Positions 1-8,365 of a stretch of 40,461 bases of DNA are shown here, one piece after another. The stretch's first letter is position 1, and the number at the start of each line of letters is the position of its first letter. Made by a program: the position numbers and the translations under genes. Origin of the DNA: Sedimentisphaerales bacterium (GTDB lineage Bacteria; Planctomycetota; Phycisphaerae; Sedimentisphaerales; Anaerobacaceae); the NCBI GenBank assembly GCA_016927855.1, contig JAFGLV010000001.1, positions 1 to 40,461 of the forward strand, read 5' to 3'. The notes beneath the pieces are model-generated. The model was not told the DNA's origin, made no database searches, and saw only the letters and a list, made by a program, of their open reading frames with translations.

Positions 1-1452
1 CGCATCCTTGCGTGATCCGTGCATCGCCATGTGAGCAGTTATCGGCAAAAACGGAATGTTTTAATGAACTATTCAAGGCTCAATAGCTCGAACCACGCCG
101 GCCAACTGGCTCTGACGCGCGTCCTGAATTCCGAAGACATCGACTTCATCTGCAGTCCGTACACCTACGACAACAAGCAACTGGGCGGCCCTCACAACGC
201 GCAAAGCCTGCCCGAAGCCGCCAAGCTGCATGGCAAGCTCTATTTCAGTGAGACCGACACCATGCTGCACGTGCTCAAGCGACAGTGGCGCTGGGGCAAC
301 TCGCTGCACAATCCCGAAAGCTGGCCGGAGAGCAAGGCCTTGATGCTGCGCGATTTCGGTTATGTCTTCACCAAGGGGATCGGGATGTGGTGGACCGACC
401 TGTTCGGTCGGAATTTCGACGATCCGCAGATCGTCGCTTTCATGAAGCAGCTCAAGGAGATTGACGACGCTCATCTGACCACCGACAAGCGCTCGACGGC
501 AGAAATCGCTGTGATCCTGGACGAGGCTTCGTTCACCTATTGCGGCGAGGGTGAACCGATGTTCAATGCATTGCTGACCGCCCAGAAACAATGGGAACTG
601 GGTTTCATGGGGATGCCTTGGGAGCCCCATCTGCTCAGCGACATGGACAATTCGGACCTGAAAGATTTCAAGGTCTACATCTTTCTCAATACCATCAAGG
701 TCTCGGCCGAACAGCGGGCCGCGATTCACGCCCGTCTGCGACGCAACGGCGCCACTGCTCTTTGGGTTTATGCCACCGGCTATATCGATCGCGCCTGTGA
801 TGTCGCCAATATTTCGGCCTTGACCGGGATCAACCTGGCCGAAGACATGTCCTTCGGCGAATTGCATGTCGATGTCACTCGATTCGACCATCCCATTACC
901 TGAGGCTTACCAGAGGGTCTGGCTTACGGAACCAATAAGCGGGTTGCCGACATCATCCGCTACTACGATCACCAGATCTATCTCAAGGATCCGAGGGACC
1001 CGGGCCTGGAACGCGACCTGCCGGGCTTTCGCATCAGTCCCCGGTTTTACGCCGACGACCCTGATGCCACAATACTGGGCATGTTGGGAGCGGGTATCGA
1101 TAAACCGGGTCTGGTCGTCAAGCAGCAGGACGGTTGGACCTCCATCTACTCGGCGGCGCCGATTGTGCCGTCAGCACTGTTGCGAGGCATCGCACGGCAA
1201 GCCGGTGTACACATCTACAGTGACGCCGATGACGTGGTCTGCGCCAACCGCCATTTCCTCTGTCTCTACGCTCCCCAGGGCGGGACGCGTACGGTCCATC
1301 TGCCGCAACGAGCGACAGTGATCGATGTTCTGACTGGTGCCGTCGTGGCTGAGGATGTGTCGGAGTTCCGCCTGGAATTGCCCGAACACACCACGGTTCT
1401 CTATCAACTCCGGCCCACCAACATCGGCGCAGAGACCCTCGCGTCACGCTGA
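1..1452 (+). pseudogene. Glycoside-hydrolase-like protein (GH42/beta-galactosidase-type), interrupted by an in-frame stop
   Basis: A single reading frame (frame 1) runs through this interval but is cut by TGA at 901-903; another TGA lies in the same frame at 13-15. The part before the stop (19-900) reads like the late TIM-barrel region of a large glycosidase ('DIDFICSP', 'GGPHNAQS', 'KLYFSETDT') followed by a Rossmann-like region. The part after it (904-1452) continues seamlessly with 'GLPEGLAYG' and a C-terminal beta-sandwich-like stretch ending near 'HTTVLYQL'. Related proteins usually have Arg or Lys where the stop falls ('HPIT-x-GL', from memory), so CGA to TGA is a likely origin. The N-terminal half of the barrel is missing or outside the window. 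The gene ends 2 nt from the convergent DUF362/SMP-30 gene. It is probably a decayed saccharide-degradation gene; a sequencing error cannot be excluded. Family assignment is by recollection of sequence style only. Confidence 0.6.
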
Positions 1453-1454
1453 GG

Positions 1455-3935
1455 TCAATACGCGCCTTTGACGCGTATCTGGAGCGCGTAGAGTGAATCG
1501 CTGGCGGTGATGAACAGGGTCTGGCGGTCCTTGCCGCCGAAGCAGACGTTGGCGGTCCAGCGCTCGTTGACCGGGATCTGCTCGATCTGCTCGCCCTGGG
1601 GATTAAAGACGGTGACGCCGCGACCGGTCAGGTAGACGTTGCCTTCGCTGTCGATCGTCATGCCGTCCGAGCCCATCGAACAGAAGAGCGTCTTCTCGGA
1701 GAGTGTCGCGTCCTCGTTGATCTTGTAGCGGTACGTCTGGCGCGCGCCGATGTCGGCGACGTAGAGCAGCTTGCCGTCGGGCGTGCCGACGATACCATTG
1801 GGTTGGACGAGGTCTTCGGCGACGCGGATGAACCGCTGGCGGTCGGGCGAGAGGTAATAGACGTGCTGGCCGTCCTGCTGCATCGCCGGATCGCGCGTCC
1901 AGTAGTCGCGTCGATACCACGGATCGGTCAGGTAGATACCGCCGTCGGGCGCCATCCATAGATCGTTCGGTCCATTGAGCCGCTTGCCGTTGAAGTCCTT
2001 GACGACCACGGTAACGTTGCCGCTGGGATCGATCTTCCAGAGCTGGTTGTTCATGTCGGCACAAGCCCAGAGGTCGCCTGCCTTGTCGAAGAACATGCCG
2101 TTGCATCGGCCGCAGGGTTTCAGAAAGTCGGTCAGCTTGCCGTCTACGGACCACTTGCAGATGCGATCGTTCGGCTGGTCGGTGAAGAAAACGTTGCCTT
2201 GCGAATCCGCGGCGGGCCCTTCGGTAAAGCCGAACCCGTCGGCCAGCAGCGTCACCTTGGCGCCCGGCGCGATGATGCCTTCAGCGGCTGGAGGTTCTTC
2301 GCCATCCATCAAGGCGATCAGCTCGATGCCTTCGCTCTTGCCCAGGTTGCGCGAGTATTTCCTGTCGGTTGCGTTGTTCCAGTGCTCGTGTACGCCCAGG
2401 CTGGCCAGCCGGACCGTGGGTTTGGCGTGATCAGGATCGTAAAACGTTCCCGAAGGCGGGTCGTTCGCCAACGCCGCTTCGTGCAGGTAGTCGTCCGCGC
2501 CGGGTGTCCGCGCGTATTCCGGGATCAGCAGTTGCACGAAGTCCAGACCCACCGAGTCGATCGCGACCGGGTCCTGCGAGACGAACAGGCTGTTGCTCCA
2601 GTCGTGGTTGAACGGCTCGGCCGCGAACTTGCGTGGGACGCGCTCGCGGAAGTGCATGCCGCCGTATAGGCCGTCGAGCAGGTAGAGAACGGTCTTGCCG
2701 CCCAGATGCGCATGGCCCATCAGGTCCACGAGGTCGCGGTACTGGGCGGTGCCTTTCGAGGAAACGGTCGGGTGCATGTCGTAGTAGCCGCGCTCGGGAG
2801 GCGTGCGAATCAACGAACCGAAGTGGTTCTTGGCGCACAGCGTGACGCCTGCGAGCGGGTGGGCCTTGAGATTGGCCAGGTTGATGAAGTACTCGGCTTG
2901 TGCGTAGGACTTGGGCACGTAGTCCTGACGGACCCCGTTCGGTCGGCTGCTCCAGTAGAAGGGCGCCGACGATGGCACGGTCTGCACGCGTCCGGTGCGC
3001 TCGCTGCAATCGAGATAACAAACCTCCGGAAATTCGGCGTGGAGGATGTCGTAATACTCGTTGCCGAAGTAGGCCAGGGTGTCTCCGACCGTGATGTCGG
3101 CCTGGCGGACGCCGACGGTGGCGGTCAGTTGTTTGAGTAACGCCGCGATCATCTGCGGCGAGGTGTTCATGTAGTCCTGCCAGCTCTGCAGATTGTAGGT
3201 CTGCCGATTGACCGCGTCAGTGGTGCGGATCATGCCGACGAAGTTGACCTTGATGGTGATCTTCTCGTTCGGCTGGTAGGCGACGTCACCTTTGCCGCGC
3301 GTCCGGTTGTGGTAGCGGAAGATAGCGTTCCACGCGGCGGCATCGGTGGTTTCCCCCGTCAGCGCCCGAATCGCCTTGGACATCATCTCGTCGCATACCT
3401 GCCGATCGGTGTGCGCCGGTTCCCAGAGATGCCCATCGCCCGGCCCGTTCCAGTCGGTAGCATCGGGATCGTGCACCCACACCACTCGGCCAGGATGGAT
3501 GCCTTTGCCGACCCCGATGGGGGATTGTCCTTGCAGCTCGGCGGCGCTGAGTCGTTCCTGGGGCAGGTTCTGGACAACCGCAACAGCCAAGACGACCGCG
3601 ACTGCCAGGCACGCCAGCGCCAGGGGCCAGCGGGACCGCCTCCAGAGACGTCCGGCCTTGCGAAAGGCCAGGACCGAGCCGGCCGCACCCAAAATCCAGG
3701 CGACAAAGCCGCTCGCCAGCGGCATCGCCATCTGCTGGCAAGGGTACAGCGCCCGAGAGGGCTTGGGGATGACGCGGATCAGGAACCAGACCAGCGACGC
3801 CAGCCCGACGACCGGTAGAGCCCAGAAGGGCCAGGACCTGGCGACCCGCTGTGCGAGAGGCCGGCCCGTCTTAGGGCAGAATCGTGCGTGCGGGTTTTTC
3901 GAGGCGCCAACGTTGTGCTCGCGGGACGAATGCAT
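1455..3935 (-). CDS. Membrane-anchored DUF362 / SMP-30 (gluconolactonase-like) fusion protein
   Basis: The 826-residue product has three predicted membrane segments at about 35-55, 67-91 and 102-123. A DUF362-type domain follows, with its 'DPVAID' signature near residue 455. The C-terminal half (about 560-826) is an SMP-30/gluconolactonase-like beta-propeller. The usual metal and active-site positions of that family appear kept: Glu572 in 'TEGP', Asn657 in 'GPNDL', Asn713 in 'PNG' and Asp757 in 'SDGM'. The start at 3935 is chosen because GGAGGT lies 7 nt upstream; an ATG further up would add 62 residues without hydrophobic or conserved character. SMP-30 enzymes hydrolyse sugar lactones, while DUF362 function is poorly known and often linked to Fe-S proteins; no obvious 4Fe-4S ferredoxin motif is seen here. 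The propeller probably faces the periplasm, but topology is not certain. Domain calls are by motif; joint function is unknown. Confidence 0.8.
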   Translation of the reverse strand: MHSSREHNVGASKNPHARFCPKTGRPLAQRVARSWPFWALPVVGLASLVWFLIRVIPKPSRALYPCQQMAMPLASGFVAWILGAAGSVLAFRKAGRLWRRSRWPLALACLAVAVVLAVAVVQNLPQERLSAAELQGQSPIGVGKGIHPGRVVWVHDPDATDWNGPGDGHLWEPAHTDRQVCDEMMSKAIRALTGETTDAAAWNAIFRYHNRTRGKGDVAYQPNEKITIKVNFVGMIRTTDAVNRQTYNLQSWQDYMNTSPQMIAALLKQLTATVGVRQADITVGDTLAYFGNEYYDILHAEFPEVCYLDCSERTGRVQTVPSSAPFYWSSRPNGVRQDYVPKSYAQAEYFINLANLKAHPLAGVTLCAKNHFGSLIRTPPERGYYDMHPTVSSKGTAQYRDLVDLMGHAHLGGKTVLYLLDGLYGGMHFRERVPRKFAAEPFNHDWSNSLFVSQDPVAIDSVGLDFVQLLIPEYARTPGADDYLHEAALANDPPSGTFYDPDHAKPTVRLASLGVHEHWNNATDRKYSRNLGKSEGIELIALMDGEEPPAAEGIIAPGAKVTLLADGFGFTEGPAADSQGNVFFTDQPNDRICKWSVDGKLTDFLKPCGRCNGMFFDKAGDLWACADMNNQLWKIDPSGNVTVVVKDFNGKRLNGPNDLWMAPDGGIYLTDPWYRRDYWTRDPAMQQDGQHVYYLSPDRQRFIRVAEDLVQPNGIVGTPDGKLLYVADIGARQTYRYKINEDATLSEKTLFCSMGSDGMTIDSEGNVYLTGRGVTVFNPQGEQIEQIPVNERWTANVCFGGKDRQTLFITASDSLYALQIRVKGAY

Positions 3936-4144
3936 CTGCTCAACCTCCAAACGGTGCGACCATACTTGGCTTTCCGACAGAGGTGCTATTTTACCGTTGC
4001 CGGAGCACCAAGTCCTGCTTTTTTCCGCGACAGCCACGGATAGGCGAGCAGCCTGCACCTGGGCCTTCGCACCGAGCCAGGCTTCTGTCGTATCAGTGGA
4101 TGCGGCGTTCTTGGCAATCAAGACAGAGAATCAGGAGGTCAAGT

Positions 4145-4651
4145 ATGGCAGCGTTTGCAAGAGGCAACTTCGTGCGCCAGCAGGGCTTTCCGGAGACCCA
4201 GGAACACGACTGCGCCGCCCACTATTCCGCTCTGATGTTCCAGCCCAGGGTGGTCGGGATCATCGTACTCGTGGGGCTGGTGTTCCAGACCTGGCCGGTC
4301 TTTCTGGCTCTGGCGGCGGTCCTCTGGTGGAACGTTCTGGTGCCGGCCCTCAACCCGTTCGACCTGTTCTTCAACCGGTTCCTGGCGGGTCGCAAGGGGC
4401 TTCCACGACTGACTCCGGCGCCGGCGCCGCGGCGCTTCGCTCAAGGCATGGCCGGAACGTTCATGCTCGCGGTCGGAGCGTTCCTGCTGCTCGGCTGGCA
4501 AACGGCGGCCTGGGGGGTCGAAGCGCTCCTGGTCGTGGCGTTATCGGCACTGGTGCTCGGACGGTTCTGCTTGGGTTCGTACATCTTCCACCTGCTGCGT
4601 GGCCGGACCGTCTTCGCCAACCGGACGCTCCCCTGGACGCACAGCCACTGA
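4145..4651 (+). CDS. DUF4395-like membrane protein
   Basis: The product has 168 residues. ATG at 4145 is preceded by AGGAGGT at a good distance, so the longer open frame upstream is not needed. Residues about 33-65 and 100-140 are hydrophobic and give about four membrane segments. The motif order 'NPFD', then 'RFAQGMAG', then 'FCLGSYIF' resembles DUF4395, in which a 'CLGC' motif is common; here the second Cys is Ser. The family has no settled function, though members often sit near thioredoxin-like genes. It is transcribed divergently from the DUF362/SMP-30 gene across a 209-nt gap that must hold both promoters. Identification is by motif memory and could be wrong; membrane location is well supported. 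Confidence 0.65.
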   Translation: MAAFARGNFVRQQGFPETQEHDCAAHYSALMFQPRVVGIIVLVGLVFQTWPVFLALAAVLWWNVLVPALNPFDLFFNRFLAGRKGLPRLTPAPAPRRFAQGMAGTFMLAVGAFLLLGWQTAAWGVEALLVVALSALVLGRFCLGSYIFHLLRGRTVFANRTLPWTHSH

Positions 4652-4710
4652 ACCTTGCCTGGCTATGGCGGTCCCATGATCCGTTGCTGGTGGGCCAGTG
4701 GGGGCCTGGT

Positions 4711-4760
4711 GGGGGCGGGTTCCCGTGCCCGCCCTGGGCAACCACAGGGGGTTGCCCCTA
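4711..4760. repeat. Dispersed repeat with two adjacent palindromes
   Basis: This lies in the 336-nt gap 4652-4987, where no gene is seen. The first palindrome pairs GGGCGGG (4713-4719) with CCCGCCC (4728-4734). The second pairs GGGCAACC (4736-4743) with GGTTGCCC (4750-4757). The wording 'CGGGTTCCCGTGCCCGCC...GGCAACC...GGTTGCC' matches, from memory, a short intergenic repeat common in Planctomycetota, Chloroflexota and other environmental bacteria. It is probably a non-autonomous palindromic element (REP/MITE-like). No transposase is nearby. Confidence 0.65.
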
Positions 4761-4987
4761 CAGACGCCGCTACAAACCGGAGGGTGCAAAAGCTACGCCC
4801 AAGGCCCGATAACACCAAGCATGGGCGTTTTCATCCCGCGTGACATCTGTCTGAGTGTCCGCTGTCATGCACGTGCAAGCGCCTAAAACCGCGTTTTTTC
4901 GATCCCGGCCGGTTCAGTGACGAGCCACGATGGCCGATGAAACGGAACATGATACCGAAACGTATAGGCCGAGCGAGGAACTGATGC

Positions 4988-5488
4988 ATGATCTGGGAAG
5001 AGAAATCACCGGTCTTTGAAGGCGTGATCGCCGGCATCGGCGTTGTGATTCTGCTGCTCAGCACGCTCAGCACGCCGCGCTTGAGCAGCACCATGACCCG
5101 CGAGGAGTTGACCGCCGACCGCACGCGAAAGGCCCAGCGGATCGAGACGCTCCAGACCTGGCTGACTGCCGCCCAGCAGGGCAACGAGTCACTCCGCACG
5201 CAATTGGCGACCACCAACTCCCACTTGGAAAAGGCCCGTGCCCAGATCGGCGCCCTGGCCGAAGAGCGGGACGGCCTCAGCGCGCAGGTGGCCTCTACCA
5301 CTCGCCAGTTGCAGGAAATCGACGGGCAATTCCAGGCCCTGAAGGAAGAAATGGCCAAGTTCAAGGAGATTGTCTCCGTCCAGCAGGTGGCCGAAGAGCG
5401 TGACGACGCCGTCGAGCGGGCCAAGAAGGCCGAGGAACGCGTCCGCGAACTGACCCTCCAACTTAACCGCGCCGGCATCTGGCCCTAG
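4988..5488 (+). CDS. Small membrane-anchored coiled-coil protein
   Basis: The product has 166 residues. A single hydrophobic segment at about residues 10-28 ('GVIAGIGVVILLL') is followed by a long charged heptad-rich coiled coil from about 38 to the C-terminus, rich in Glu, Gln, Lys, Arg and Ala. It has no recognisable enzyme motif. ATG 4988 follows a GAGGAA ribosome-binding site. The architecture, one N-terminal anchor plus a coiled coil, suggests a scaffold or envelope spacer, but that is inference from shape only. It stands alone between a repeat-bearing gap and the convergent beta-helix gene. Confidence 0.7.
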   Translation: MIWEEKSPVFEGVIAGIGVVILLLSTLSTPRLSSTMTREELTADRTRKAQRIETLQTWLTAAQQGNESLRTQLATTNSHLEKARAQIGALAEERDGLSAQVASTTRQLQEIDGQFQALKEEMAKFKEIVSVQQVAEERDDAVERAKKAEERVRELTLQLNRAGIWP

Positions 5489-5491
5489 CGC

Positions 5492-5514
5492 GTGCTCTAT
5501 GGCGCGCGGAGCAC
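5492..5514. terminator. Hairpin between convergent genes (possible terminator)
   Basis: GTGCTC (5492-5497) pairs with GAGCAC (5509-5514) just after the stop of the coiled-coil gene and before the 3' end of the convergent beta-helix gene. There is no U-run on either side, so it is not a classic intrinsic terminator. Confidence 0.3.
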
Positions 5515-5570
5515 AGACAACGGATCGCGGACCCGTTCGTCGAGTGAGGACCCCGTCAAGCCAGTAGGTC

Positions 5571-8159
5571 TCAGTAGTCGCGCGCGATCAAGGCGTCTTT
5601 ACCCACCAGGTAGTGGTCGGAGTCCTTGATCTTGAGATTGTAGACCTTCCCCACATAAGGCTTCGCCCGCCGATAGACCGCCGTGACCGTGACTGAGCCG
5701 CTAGCGGTACGCAATCTTGTGCCGGCCCTGAGATCCTGAAGGGCAATCCATTGACCCGCCTCGGTCATGAAGTAATGGCACGAGGCGACGCTGAGGCGGT
5801 TGCCGGTCTCGAGATAGACATCGTAGCATGGGAACGAACCCTCATGCTCCCGCAGGTGATCGACGGTCCCCAGCGCGGAAAGGGAAACGGATACTGCCAT
5901 CGTACCGGTGCCGTTGCCGGCTGGGCGTAGCTCCGCAATGGGGACGAGCGCTCCGTCTATCCACACGGGCGTGTCAGGCGTGAAACACGAACGCCCCTTG
6001 GAACTCAAGGTCTTGAACGTCCAGACGTCGCCCTTGGTTATATCACTCTGGTTGTCAATCTCATCGACGCGCCAATAGTAGGACTGCCCGTAGGCCAGAG
6101 TGCCTGGCGGGTCGTAGGTCGTGCCATTCTGACCCACGCTGACCAGGACGCCAGCCGGATCGCCTCTGCTGCTCTCGGCAACCTGGTCAAATGTTATTCC
6201 AAAATGCACGTCGTGAGCAACCGCGTCTGTGCCGGTGGTCCAGTTCAGAATGACGTTCGTGCTAATACCAATGGCTCCATCCTCGGGAATCGGATGCGAC
6301 GCCTTGCTGGTCACCACCGCCTGCGGCGGGGTCTTGAACGTCCAGACGTCGCCTTTGGTAGTATTACCCTGGCTGTCGAGCTCGTCGACACGCCAGAAGT
6401 AATACTGCCCATAGGCAAGATTCCCCGGATCGTAGGAGATGCCAGTCTGGGCCACACTGACTAACACGCCGAACGGGTGGTCTCGACTGCTCAAGGTGAC
6501 GGTATTGGAATCGGTGCCCAGATACACGTCGTGTGCGACTGCGCCCAAGCCGGCGGTCCAGGATAGCACGACGTCGGTACTGACAGTGAGGGCTCCCTCC
6601 GCAGGGATCGGATTCAAGGCCTTGCCGGCGGCAGGCGACGGCTGGGACGGCTGGAATGGTGACAAGCTGGCCTCGAACGTGCCGCCATACGCACCCATGT
6701 TGATGCGGTTGCCGTTCGGGAAGGGTTCAAAGCCGGTCCGATCGTCCGGGTGCCCTGCGTCGATACAAGGGCTGCTTTCAGGGTCGACGACCCAACGCAT
6801 AGCGGCAGGGTCCCAGCGTCCGGCCTGCGACTTGAGGTGGTAGTCGCCGTTAGGGTCGGCAAACAACGGATCGGCGTTCATATTGCCGAGGTCACTTTCT
6901 CCGAACGAAAAGCCCTGGACGTTGCTGTGGACAATGTCCGTCGCGCCGGCGTTGCCGTCCAGCTCGTGGGGTGTGTCGCCCCAAAGGATGCAATTGGCCA
7001 GCGTAGCCTGTGCGTTGAGGGTAGAATACAGCGCCCCGCCTGCCTGGGCGAAGTTCCTCGTGAAGGTGCAATTCGACAGGATCGTCTCAGTACCATTGCC
7101 GCTCCACACTCCCCCTCCAACGGTTGCCGAGTTCCCGCTGAACAGACAGTTGATGGCGGTCACTTTGCCACCGGGGAGATTGTATATGACAGCACCGTTC
7201 TTTGCGGCTGAGTTGGCCCGGAGGACGCACTTGAGAAGCGTCAGTTCCCCGCGATCGTTAGCCAGCGCGGCCCCACTGCCTGCGGTGGAGTTCTCCTCAA
7301 AGGTGCAGTCGGCCAGCATGCACTGGCTTTGGCTGTTGTACAGCGCTCCGCCGGCTCCAGGGGCTGAACTGGCACGAAACTCGCAACTGGTTAGAGCAGC
7401 GTTGCTCTGAGCATCGTTGAACATCGCCCCGCCCAGGAGAGCCCGGTTCACGGTGAACGTGCAGTTGCTCAGGATCGGACTGCTGCTGTGGTTGTACATA
7501 GCGCCACCGCCTTCCGCCGCTGCGTTGCTGAAGAATACACAGCGGTTCAACACGGGATGGCTGTCGTTGATATTGTGGAGACCGGCGCCTTCCGCGGCGA
7601 CATTATCTTGGAAGGTGCAGTCGATAATGGTCGGGCTGCCGGCGTCGTTGACCATCCCGCCGCCAAGCTCGCCGTTGGCCGCGGTGATAGTGCAGCCGTC
7701 CAGCACGGCGGTGGAGTCGGTGCCGCTGCCGGTCGCGACGTGGTAGCTGTTGTCATCGGGCTGGTCCAGCACGCCGATGTCACCGCTGAGAATGGTCCCA
7801 TAGGCTCCCAGGTCGCGCGCATGAGGGTCCGGCCTGCCGGTGCCGGCATAGCCACCTTTGATCGTCACGCCGTTCATCAGCTCGAACGACGCCGACCGAT
7901 CACCCGGCGTGATCCCGAGCCCTCGATCAGGCCTGTAAACGCCCTGCGCTACCCGTATTTCCACCGGTTTCTCGGAGAAATAGGCCAGCAGCAGGGCGTC
8001 TTGGAGGGAATTGAGGGCGTCTTGCCAGCTTGCGCCTGTACTGCCGCGGGCGCGGGCATCGACGTAGATGGTCGCGCCGTGGGTAAAGGGGCAGAGCCCG
8101 GCAAAAGCAAGCAGAAGGGACGTCTTCCACAGGATCGAGCGAGGTCTGAGGAGTCCCAT
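5571..8159 (-). CDS. Secreted right-handed beta-helix protein with a C-terminal Hint (hedgehog/intein) domain
   Basis: The product has 862 residues. A signal peptide spans about 1-28, with cleavage likely after 'FTHG'. A long parallel beta-helix follows (about 35-500) with many imperfect repeats of the polymorphic outer-membrane type ('C-x-F-x-x-N-x-A', 'GGGMVND', 'GGAMFND', 'GGALYN'). Two Ig/fibronectin-like modules of about 95 residues ('AHDVYLG...YYFWRVDE...VWTFKT') lie at about 520-705. The last about 138 residues form a Hint-type domain starting at Cys725 ('SCFTPDTPVW'), with 'SCHYFMT' and a final 'VYNLKI...HYLVG' motif. Hint domains catalyse self-cleavage or splicing through the N-terminal Cys. 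The chain ends 'ALIARDY' instead of the usual '-HN'. Start 8159 has GGAGG upstream. It is probably a surface or secreted protein. The substrate of the helix, if any, is unknown. Confidence 0.85.
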   Translation of the reverse strand: MGLLRPRSILWKTSLLLAFAGLCPFTHGATIYVDARARGSTGASWQDALNSLQDALLLAYFSEKPVEIRVAQGVYRPDRGLGITPGDRSASFELMNGVTIKGGYAGTGRPDPHARDLGAYGTILSGDIGVLDQPDDNSYHVATGSGTDSTAVLDGCTITAANGELGGGMVNDAGSPTIIDCTFQDNVAAEGAGLHNINDSHPVLNRCVFFSNAAAEGGGAMYNHSSSPILSNCTFTVNRALLGGAMFNDAQSNAALTSCEFRASSAPGAGGALYNSQSQCMLADCTFEENSTAGSGAALANDRGELTLLKCVLRANSAAKNGAVIYNLPGGKVTAINCLFSGNSATVGGGVWSGNGTETILSNCTFTRNFAQAGGALYSTLNAQATLANCILWGDTPHELDGNAGATDIVHSNVQGFSFGESDLGNMNADPLFADPNGDYHLKSQAGRWDPAAMRWVVDPESSPCIDAGHPDDRTGFEPFPNGNRINMGAYGGTFEASLSPFQPSQPSPAAGKALNPIPAEGALTVSTDVVLSWTAGLGAVAHDVYLGTDSNTVTLSSRDHPFGVLVSVAQTGISYDPGNLAYGQYYFWRVDELDSQGNTTKGDVWTFKTPPQAVVTSKASHPIPEDGAIGISTNVILNWTTGTDAVAHDVHFGITFDQVAESSRGDPAGVLVSVGQNGTTYDPPGTLAYGQSYYWRVDEIDNQSDITKGDVWTFKTLSSKGRSCFTPDTPVWIDGALVPIAELRPAGNGTGTMAVSVSLSALGTVDHLREHEGSFPCYDVYLETGNRLSVASCHYFMTEAGQWIALQDLRAGTRLRTASGSVTVTAVYRRAKPYVGKVYNLKIKDSDHYLVGKDALIARDY

Positions 8160-8365
8160 GCTACAGTCCTCCATTCCCCCATGGTCCATTCGGTGGCAGC
8201 AAGGCCGCGAGTCGTGCTGTCGCTGTGTGGCGGAGGTCAAATGAGTAACATTCTTCCTCCATTCAATCAGAAATAGTCTACGCGAGGCAAGCCGACGATG
8301 TCAAGGCAAAAAACGGGAAGACCCTTTCCACGCTGTGCCAGGACGGCCTCTGGGCGTCCTTCAGT

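Noticed and set aside
901..903. Selenocysteine or a recoded TGA in the glycosidase
   Set aside because: Relatives have Arg or Lys here, not Cys; many genes in the window end in TGA, so TGA is a normal stop.
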